Positions 34,691 through 39,410 of a stretch of DNA of 39,410 bases are shown here, piece by piece (the first letter of the stretch is position 1; each line of letters opens with the position of its first letter). Made by a program: the position numbers and the translations under genes. The notes beneath the pieces are model-generated. The model was not told the DNA's origin. It saw only the letters and a program-made list of their open reading frames with translations, and did not search any database. Source of the stretch: Enterococcus sp. CSURQ0835 (GTDB lineage: Bacteria > Bacillota > Bacilli > Lactobacillales > Enterococcaceae); assembly GCF_902706605.1 (NCBI RefSeq), contig NZ_CACSLH010000028.1:1-39410 (forward strand), written 5' to 3'.

Positions 34691-35413
34691 ATGAAATTAG
34701 CAAAAACACTTTTACTTAGCACAGTTTTAGCCGGCGGTACGGCATTAGCACTTGGAACTTCAGACGCACACGCAGCAGAAACGTACACCGTACAATCAGG
34801 TGATACGTTATCTTCTATCTCAGTTAAATTTGTAGGCGACAACAGCTTGATCGATTCGATTGCAGCCGACAATGGTATCAACAACTACACGATCTATGTT
34901 GGCGAACAATTATCAATCAACACAGACGGTTCAAGTGCTGTAGCAATCCAAGCACCAGCAACTAATTATGTTACAACTTACCAAGCAGCACCAGCTCAAA
35001 CGACTTATCAAGCACCAATTCAAGAAACAACTACTCAAACAGAAGTTCAAGCTCCTGTTCAAGATACGACTACTTATCAAGCTGAAACACCAGCAGCTAG
35101 CTACGATACAACTTATGAAGCACCTGCTCAAGCTACGACTACTCAAGCAGCTCCAACTCAAACAACAACTGATAACTCTGCTTACACAGGGAACTCTTCA
35201 TCTGCTAAAGAATGGATCGCACAAAAAGAATCTAGCGGCTCTTATTCAGCAACCAACGGTAAATACGTCGGCCGTTACCAATTAGATGCCTCTTACTTAA
35301 ACGGTGACTATTCAGAAGCCAACCAAGAACGAGTTGCGGATCAATACGTAACTGGACGTTATGGTTCATGGGAAGGTGCGCAAGCTTTCTGGCAAGCAAA
35401 CGGCTGGTATTAA
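34691..35413 (+). CDS. secreted LysM protein with Apf-like C-terminal domain, copy 4
   Basis: A 240-residue paralogue. The signal peptide and LysM are close to copies 2 and 3; the linker is rich in TTYQAP/QTT/EVQAPVQ units. The C-terminal domain starts AKEWIAQKESSGSYSA, intermediate between copies 2 and 3. TTGGAGG lies eight bases before ATG 34691; the frame is open 72 bases upstream, but that part is promoter and leader. Confidence 0.88.
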   Translation: MKLAKTLLLSTVLAGGTALALGTSDAHAAETYTVQSGDTLSSISVKFVGDNSLIDSIAADNGINNYTIYVGEQLSINTDGSSAVAIQAPATNYVTTYQAAPAQTTYQAPIQETTTQTEVQAPVQDTTTYQAETPAASYDTTYEAPAQATTTQAAPTQTTTDNSAYTGNSSSAKEWIAQKESSGSYSATNGKYVGRYQLDASYLNGDYSEANQERVADQYVTGRYGSWEGAQAFWQANGWY

Positions 35414-35439
35414 GCCAAACATTCAAATAAATCTTTCTG

Positions 35440-35466
35440 ACCTCAAGGCGTGCCTTGAGGTTTTTA
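35440..35466 (+). terminator. terminator of LysM copy 4
   Basis: The stem ACCTCAAGGC/GCCTTGAGGT is followed by T residues. Confidence 0.85.
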
Positions 35467-35607
35467 TATTACCAAAAAGTAACAATGTAACAGCAAAAAA
35501 TAATTTTTATAACAGGTCATTAGTTAATCTGCTTTGAGTCTCATCGGAAATCACAACTATTTTTATAACCTTTAATTATTTCTAAATCACATTTTCTTTC
35601 ATCAGCT

Positions 35608-35682
35608 TGTTACATTTTTAAATTCACTTGTAACGACTTGTTACCGCAGCTTTACCCATGAAATGATTTTTGTTGGTATAGT
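35608..35682 (+). promoter_or_regulatory. LysM gene 5 promoter with three TGTWAC-type boxes
   Basis: TGTTAC (35608)-15-TGTAAC (35629)-4-TGTTAC (35639)-9-ACCCAT (35654)-17-TATAGT (35677). This is the cleanest copy of the shared design. Confidence 0.72.
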
Positions 35683-35738
35683 ATTACTCGTAGCAAGGAA
35701 CGAAACGAAAAAAACTTACTTGGAGGATTTACTTAAAT

Positions 35739-36299
35739 ATGAAAAAAGCATTTTTATTTAGCACTTTGTTGGCCGGCGGAACTGCCTTAGCATTTGGAAC
35801 TTCAGACGCACACGCAGCAGAAACTTACACCGTACAATCAGGTGATACGTTATCTTCTATCTCAGTTAAATTTGTGGGCGACAACAGCTTGATCGATTCG
35901 ATCGCAGCTGACAACGGCGTTTCCAACTACATGATCTACGCAGGCGAACAATTAACGATCAATACAGATGGCTCAGCTGCTTATACAGCACCTGCCACTA
36001 CTTCATATGAAACAACGACTTATCAAGCACCGGCTACTCAAGCAGCACCAGCAGCCCAAGCTTCTTCAACACCAGCATCGACTTCTTCTGCTAAAGAGTG
36101 GATCGCGTTTAAAGAATCAAGCGGTTCTTATTCTGCAACGAACGGGAAATATATCGGCCGTTACCAATTAGATGCGTCTTACTTAAACGGTGACTACTCA
36201 CCAGCTAACCAAGAACGCGTCGCAGAACAATATGTCGCTGGACGTTATGGCTCATGGGAAGCAGCTCAAGCTTTCTGGTTAGCAAACGGTTGGTACTAA
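35739..36299 (+). CDS. secreted LysM protein with Apf-like C-terminal domain, copy 5
   Basis: At 186 residues this is the shortest paralogue, with the shortest linker (SYETTTYQAPATQAAPAAQ). The signal peptide and LysM match copy 3 residue for residue, as does the C-terminal domain until SP-ANQERVAEQ and FWLANGWY, where it diverges. GGAGG lies 11 bases before ATG. It is the last of the array, with a bidirectional terminator after it. Confidence 0.88.
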   Translation: MKKAFLFSTLLAGGTALAFGTSDAHAAETYTVQSGDTLSSISVKFVGDNSLIDSIAADNGVSNYMIYAGEQLTINTDGSAAYTAPATTSYETTTYQAPATQAAPAAQASSTPASTSSAKEWIAFKESSGSYSATNGKYIGRYQLDASYLNGDYSPANQERVAEQYVAGRYGSWEAAQAFWLANGWY

Positions 36300-36311
36300 G
36301 ATAACTATCTT

Positions 36312-36348
36312 CAAAAGGCAGGACAATTAATTGTCTTGCCTTTTTTTG
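36312..36348. terminator. bidirectional terminator after LysM copy 5
   Basis: The stem AAAGGCA.GACAAT / ATTGTC.TGCCTTT is followed by T residues. It lies between LysM copy 5 and the convergent HAD gene. Confidence 0.85.
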
Positions 36349-36369
36349 CATTACTTAACGAGAGACTTG

Positions 36370-37014
36370 CTAGGATAATTTTTCGACCGCATTTGGAATC
36401 TCACTAGCATGACCTACAATCAGATCCGCTCCAGCAGCTTTCAACTCGTCTACTGAACCAAAGCCATAACTCACGCCTAATGATTTGATTCCATTTTTAT
36501 TGGCGCCAGTGATATCATATTTCCGATCCCCTACCATGATCATCGTTTCATTTTGTGGCAAGAGTTCCAACGCATAACGCAAGATCGTCGTTTTATCTTC
36601 TCGATGTTGTTTAGGATCTGCTCCACAAATTTTAGTAAAGTAATGACTCATGTTTAGATTTTCCAAGATCTCCGTAGCAAAAACTTCCGGTTTTGAAGTA
36701 GCGACCCCTAAATGATGTGTCTGAGCTAAAGTAGCCAGCATCGCTTCCACTCCTGGATAGACGGTAAGTTTCATCAAACCAGCTTTTTTAAAATAATCGC
36801 GATAAACTTTCGTTGCTTCCCGAGCCTTTGCTTCATCGATGCCATATGTTTTTTTCAATGACTCAACGATTGGTGGCCCGATAAAACTATATAGTGTCAA
36901 ATCTGATAGCGGTTCAAAGCCCATCTCTTTAATCATATATTTCATTGATTCAATGATGCCTTCACTTGAATCAGTCAAGGTCCCATCTAAATCAAAAAAA
37001 ATTGTCTTTTCCAT
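36370..37014 (-). CDS. HAD hydrolase, phosphoglycolate phosphatase-like
   Basis: A 214-residue HAD phosphatase. Motif I is FFDLDGTLTDSSEG with the nucleophilic Asp, motif II has the Thr/Ser in LGVATSKPEVF, and motif IV is MIMVGDRKYDITGANKNGI. An alpha-helical cap sits between motifs I and II, as in Gph/PpaX. The substrate is unknown. GAGGAGC lies upstream of ATG 37014. Confidence 0.9.
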   Translation of the reverse strand: MEKTIFFDLDGTLTDSSEGIIESMKYMIKEMGFEPLSDLTLYSFIGPPIVESLKKTYGIDEAKAREATKVYRDYFKKAGLMKLTVYPGVEAMLATLAQTHHLGVATSKPEVFATEILENLNMSHYFTKICGADPKQHREDKTTILRYALELLPQNETMIMVGDRKYDITGANKNGIKSLGVSYGFGSVDELKAAGADLIVGHASEIPNAVEKLS

Positions 37015-37078
37015 TTGTAACGCTCCTCTCTAACCTTCTTTCTTAAGTGTACCGAAAATATCAGATAAGACAAGTTGC

Positions 37079-37120
37079 TTGCAATAATACAAGCACTTCT
37101 TTATACTTACTTTTAGTAAG
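37079..37120 (+). promoter_or_regulatory. promoter with overlapping operator for the dioxygenase gene
   Basis: TTGCAA (37079)-17-TATACT (37102). A dyad CTTACT-TTT-AGTAAG (37106-37120) overlaps the -10 and the start site, the classic position for a repressor. The related mhq genes of Bacillus are repressed by the MarR-type MhqR; no such gene is in the window. Confidence 0.6.
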
Positions 37121-37149
37121 ACTATATGAATACGGTTTAGGAGGAGTAC

Positions 37150-38127
37150 ATGATGGATACACAAATTCGCGGGTTACACCACGTTACAGCTATGACTTCA
37201 AGTGCGGAAAAAAATTACCGCTTTTTCACTGATATTTTAGGTTTTCGGATGATCAAAAAAACGGTCAACCAAGATGACATCGCGACGTATCATTTATATT
37301 TTACCGATGACAACGGTGCACCTGGAACAGATATGACATTTTTTGATTTTCCTAATATTCCAAAAGGGACAAAGGGAACAAATAGTATCGCGCGGACTGG
37401 TTACCGAGTCAAAAGTGATGCTGCACTCGACTACTGGGTCGAACGTTTTGATCGTTTAGGTGTTGAGCACGGTCAGATCAGTGAACGTTTCGGTAAAAAA
37501 TATTTAGAATTCAACGACTATGATGATCAATGGTATCAATTGATCTCTGACGAACATAATACTGGTGTCGCTGGTGGTACACCGTGGAAAAATTCTAATG
37601 TGCCAGAAGAATTTGCCATCATTGGACTGGGGACAACGATCGTTCGCGTTTCGAACTTTGATCACATGAAGCTCGTTTTAGAAAATGTTTTAGGATTTAA
37701 AGAAACTGCTGCAGACGGTTCGATGCATCTATATGAAATCGGTGAAGGCGGAAACGGGGCTTCATTGATTATTGACCATCAGCCAGACTTACCGCCTGCA
37801 ATTGAAGGTTATGGGAACGTCCATCACTTAGCATTACGAGTTGCAGACAAGGAAGCTTTAGAATATTGGATCAAAAGGATCAATGACTTAGAGTTTCCAA
37901 ATTCAGGTTTTGTTGATCGTTTCTACTTCCAATCAGAATATTTCATGGCGACGACGCATGTTTTATTTGAATTAGCAACAGACGGTCCTGGTTTCTTACA
38001 AGATGAAACTTATGAACACGCAGGCGAAATTTTATCATTACCGCCTCACTTACAATCAAAACGTGAAGAGATCGAAAATTATGTTCGACCTTTTGATACG
38101 AGTGACGCGAACACCAAACGCAAATAA
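37150..38127 (+). CDS. VOC-family ring-cleaving dioxygenase (MhqO-like)
   Basis: A 325-residue protein with two glyoxalase/VOC modules, about 5-150 and 160-320. The first begins RGLHHVTAMTSSAEKNYRFF with the metal-ligand His; the second has GNVHHLALRVADKEALEYW and HVLFELATDGPGF with further ligands. It matches the MhqO/MhqA group of quinone- and hydroquinone-detoxifying dioxygenases. Two in-frame ATGs (37150, 37153) follow GGAGGAG; either is possible. The flavin reductase gene downstream fits a quinone or electrophile response. Confidence 0.87.
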   Translation: MMDTQIRGLHHVTAMTSSAEKNYRFFTDILGFRMIKKTVNQDDIATYHLYFTDDNGAPGTDMTFFDFPNIPKGTKGTNSIARTGYRVKSDAALDYWVERFDRLGVEHGQISERFGKKYLEFNDYDDQWYQLISDEHNTGVAGGTPWKNSNVPEEFAIIGLGTTIVRVSNFDHMKLVLENVLGFKETAADGSMHLYEIGEGGNGASLIIDHQPDLPPAIEGYGNVHHLALRVADKEALEYWIKRINDLEFPNSGFVDRFYFQSEYFMATTHVLFELATDGPGFLQDETYEHAGEILSLPPHLQSKREEIENYVRPFDTSDANTKRK

Positions 38128-38167
38128 AAAATTAAAGCGTTAGTTCTCGCAACTAACGCTTTTTTTC
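38127..38167 (+). terminator. intercistronic terminator hairpin
   Basis: The stem AAAGCGTTAGTT/AACTAACGCTTT has a T-run that runs directly into the ribosome site (CTGGAGG) of the next gene. Confidence 0.85.
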
Positions 38168-38180
38168 TGGAGGCTTTTTG

Positions 38181-38801
38181 ATGTATCATTACGCAGCTCA
38201 TGAATTATCCACTAAACAAAACTATAAATTTTTGACTGGTAGCATCATTCCACGCCCAATTGCTTGGATCACAACGATTGATCCAACTACGCGCGTCGTC
38301 AACGCTGCACCGTTTAGCTATTTTAATGTTGTTTCAAAAGAATTACCACTCGTCAGTGTCTCCATCAATCGCAAACCCGATGGTCAAATCAAAGATACGG
38401 CTCGCAATTTATTGGCTCAAAAAGAAGCGGTCATTCATTTAGTGAACGATACCGTTTTGACCGCTATGAATCAAACTGCTGCACCGCTTGAAGCTACCGA
38501 AAGTGAACTACTTGGAACTTCGTTAACACTAGTGGACAGCAATCACGTGAAAGTTCCAGCAATTGCTGAAGCCCCTATTCGTTTCGAGACTCTTCTTCAT
38601 CAGTATGTCCCATTGAAACATCAAGAACAGATAATCACGGATCTATTTATTTTAGAGGTAACTGACTATTATTTTCAGCCTGAAATATTTGACCATGAAA
38701 AACAATATATCCTACCAGAAAAATTTTCACCCATTGCACGTCTGGCTGGAGACAACTACAGCCATATTGATCATTTTATTCAATTAAAACGTCCCGACTA
38801 A
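38181..38801 (+). CDS. flavin reductase family protein (FMN-binding split barrel)
   Basis: A 206-residue protein with the DIM6/NTAB flavin-reductase-like start: NYKFLTGSIIPRPIAWITTID, NAAPFSYFNVVSKELPLVSVSI and KDTARNLLAQKEAVIHLVND. It probably supplies reduced flavin or reduces quinones. ATG 38181 follows CTGGAGG by seven bases. No promoter is visible between it and the terminator of the dioxygenase gene, so it relies on read-through or an unseen promoter. Confidence 0.87.
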   Translation: MYHYAAHELSTKQNYKFLTGSIIPRPIAWITTIDPTTRVVNAAPFSYFNVVSKELPLVSVSINRKPDGQIKDTARNLLAQKEAVIHLVNDTVLTAMNQTAAPLEATESELLGTSLTLVDSNHVKVPAIAEAPIRFETLLHQYVPLKHQEQIITDLFILEVTDYYFQPEIFDHEKQYILPEKFSPIARLAGDNYSHIDHFIQLKRPD

Positions 38802-38832
38802 AAAGGCTTAAGCAAGTGCTCAAGCCTTTTTC
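38801..38832. terminator. bidirectional terminator
   Basis: The stem AAAAAGGCTT.AGCA / TGCT.AAGCCTTTTT lies between convergent genes and overlaps the stop codon of the minus-strand gene. Confidence 0.85.
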
Positions 38833-39176
38833 CGTAGATCAATGATCGGTACATTTCCATCAATGACACCACTTGATCCTTTTAATTTAATTAAAGCTAA
38901 ACGATCATCGTATTCTAACTTCATTTCTTGATCTAAATAAACATTTGAATACCCTTTAATTTTAATTGGGCCGACATCACTTTCAACCGTCAAATCATAA
39001 TCAGATTGGTCTTGTGTTTTATTTACTATCAATAACCGAAAGCTAGTATCTAAAGAACAGACGCCTAATTTTGAATATTTTCCCACACCATCATCTAAAT
39101 CTAATAGAATATTTGCAGAATCAGCTATAAATATACGAAGCTTTTCTTGCAATTTATCAGAAATCTGAATAAACAT
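38820..39176 (-). CDS. HesB-like/Fe-S biosynthesis family protein lacking the cysteine ligands
   Basis: A 118-residue protein resembling the short Fe-S_biosyn family proteins of Lactobacillales (MFIQISDKLQEKLRIFI, ILLDLDDGVGKYS, FRLLIVNK, PIKIKGYSNVYLDQEMKLEYD, ALIKLKGSSGVID). It contains a single Cys (GVCSLD) and no CxC near the C-terminus, so it is unlikely to be a classical A-type cluster carrier. ATG 39176 is chosen because AAAGGAG lies nine bases upstream; the longer reading from 39206 has no ribosome site. Confidence 0.65.
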   Translation of the reverse strand: MFIQISDKLQEKLRIFIADSANILLDLDDGVGKYSKLGVCSLDTSFRLLIVNKTQDQSDYDLTVESDVGPIKIKGYSNVYLDQEMKLEYDDRLALIKLKGSSGVIDGNVPIIDLRKKA

Positions 39177-39253
39177 GGCTATCATCTCCTTTTCAACAAA
39201 AAGCATACCATGCCAAACAAAAATCTGATACTTTGTTGCTTGTAACCAAATGC

Positions 39254-39285
39254 ACGAAAAAACGATCTAGTAAACTAGATCGTTT
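39254..39285 (-). terminator. terminator-like hairpin next to the right terminal repeat
   Basis: Perfect 12-bp arms AAACGATCTAGT/ACTAGATCGTTT are followed on the minus strand by TTTTTTCG. It would end a minus-strand gene entering from the right of the window. Confidence 0.65.
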
Positions 39286-39410
39286 CAGACTGTAGACAAA
39301 AGATTCATAGAAGGTGTAGAAATCCAATTTCTACGCCTTTTTTGTACGCTCTACTATATGTAAGTTCAAAAAAAGCAAAAAAAATAAAGGCCTACTGCCT
39401 TTTGTATAAC
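39285..39410 (-). repeat. 126-bp terminal inverted repeat, right copy
   Basis: This is the exact reverse complement of bases 1-126. On the plus strand the inner dyad (GTAGAAAT/ATTTCTAC) is followed by TTTTTTG, so it reads as an outward terminator. As on the left, a gene-terminating hairpin begins precisely at the boundary. Confidence 0.9.

Noticed and set aside
1-39410. The window as a mobile element or phage because of its terminal inverted repeats
   Set aside because: There is no transposase, integrase, resolvase or phage gene, and the contents are chromosomal housekeeping genes. Repeat ends from assembly explain the symmetry better.

Overview
The window is 39.4 kb of low-GC Firmicute chromosome, most likely from an Enterococcus or a close relative. 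The support is the gene content: an NADH peroxidase very close to the Enterococcus faecalis Npr type, an AmaP/DUF2273/Gls24 stress cluster, DUF4767 and PepSY lipoproteins, a T-box-controlled thrS, and LysM proteins with an aggregation-promoting-factor-like C-terminus. Nearly all of it looks like ordinary chromosome. I see no transposase, integrase, phage gene or CRISPR array. The first and last 126 bases are perfect inverted copies of each other, so the window is probably a whole assembly contig bounded by a multicopy repeat.

Layout. 0.2-6.8 kb: D,D-carboxypeptidase, PepSY lipoprotein, a fused ABC ATPase-permease, and divergently a two-component system plus a small protein. 6.8-10.5 kb: azlCD branched-chain amino acid exporter, a YoaK-type membrane protein, and an MFS drug exporter with a structured leader. 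10.6-12.0 kb: NADH peroxidase with an in-frame TGA exactly at codon 42, the redox-active cysteine. 12.2-14.1 kb: deoC-deoB. 14.3-16.4 kb: DUF441 protein and the amaP-DUF2273-gls24 envelope stress operon. 16.4-19.2 kb: P1 peptidase, NA37-type nucleoid protein, TetR regulator. 19.3-21.5 kb: thrS with its T-box. 21.7-25.4 kb: DUF4767 lipoprotein, nitroreductase, fructose-6-phosphate aldolase-like enzyme, SorC regulator. 25.5-29.7 kb: pepC, acyltransferase, tRNA-Asn, serine hydrolase, tRNA-Thr. 29.8-36.3 kb: a methyltransferase with a pseudoknot-capable leader, then five tandem LysM proteins. 36.4-39.2 kb: HAD phosphatase, VOC dioxygenase, flavin reductase, and a HesB-like protein.

Two things stand out. 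First, npr is intact except for UGA at the catalytic Cys42 codon, followed by a weak hairpin at a SECIS-like distance, so it is either a selenocysteine NADH peroxidase or a precisely placed nonsense mutation. Second, the five LysM genes carry a shared promoter design: TGTWAC-like boxes spaced 15 and 4 bp apart, then 9 bp to a poor -35 and 17 bp to the -10. Every promoter keeps part of this and three keep all of it. It suggests one activator, plausibly WalR-like, controls a set of secreted cell-wall proteins that differ mainly in their linkers. Two of the five are near-identical over most of their length.
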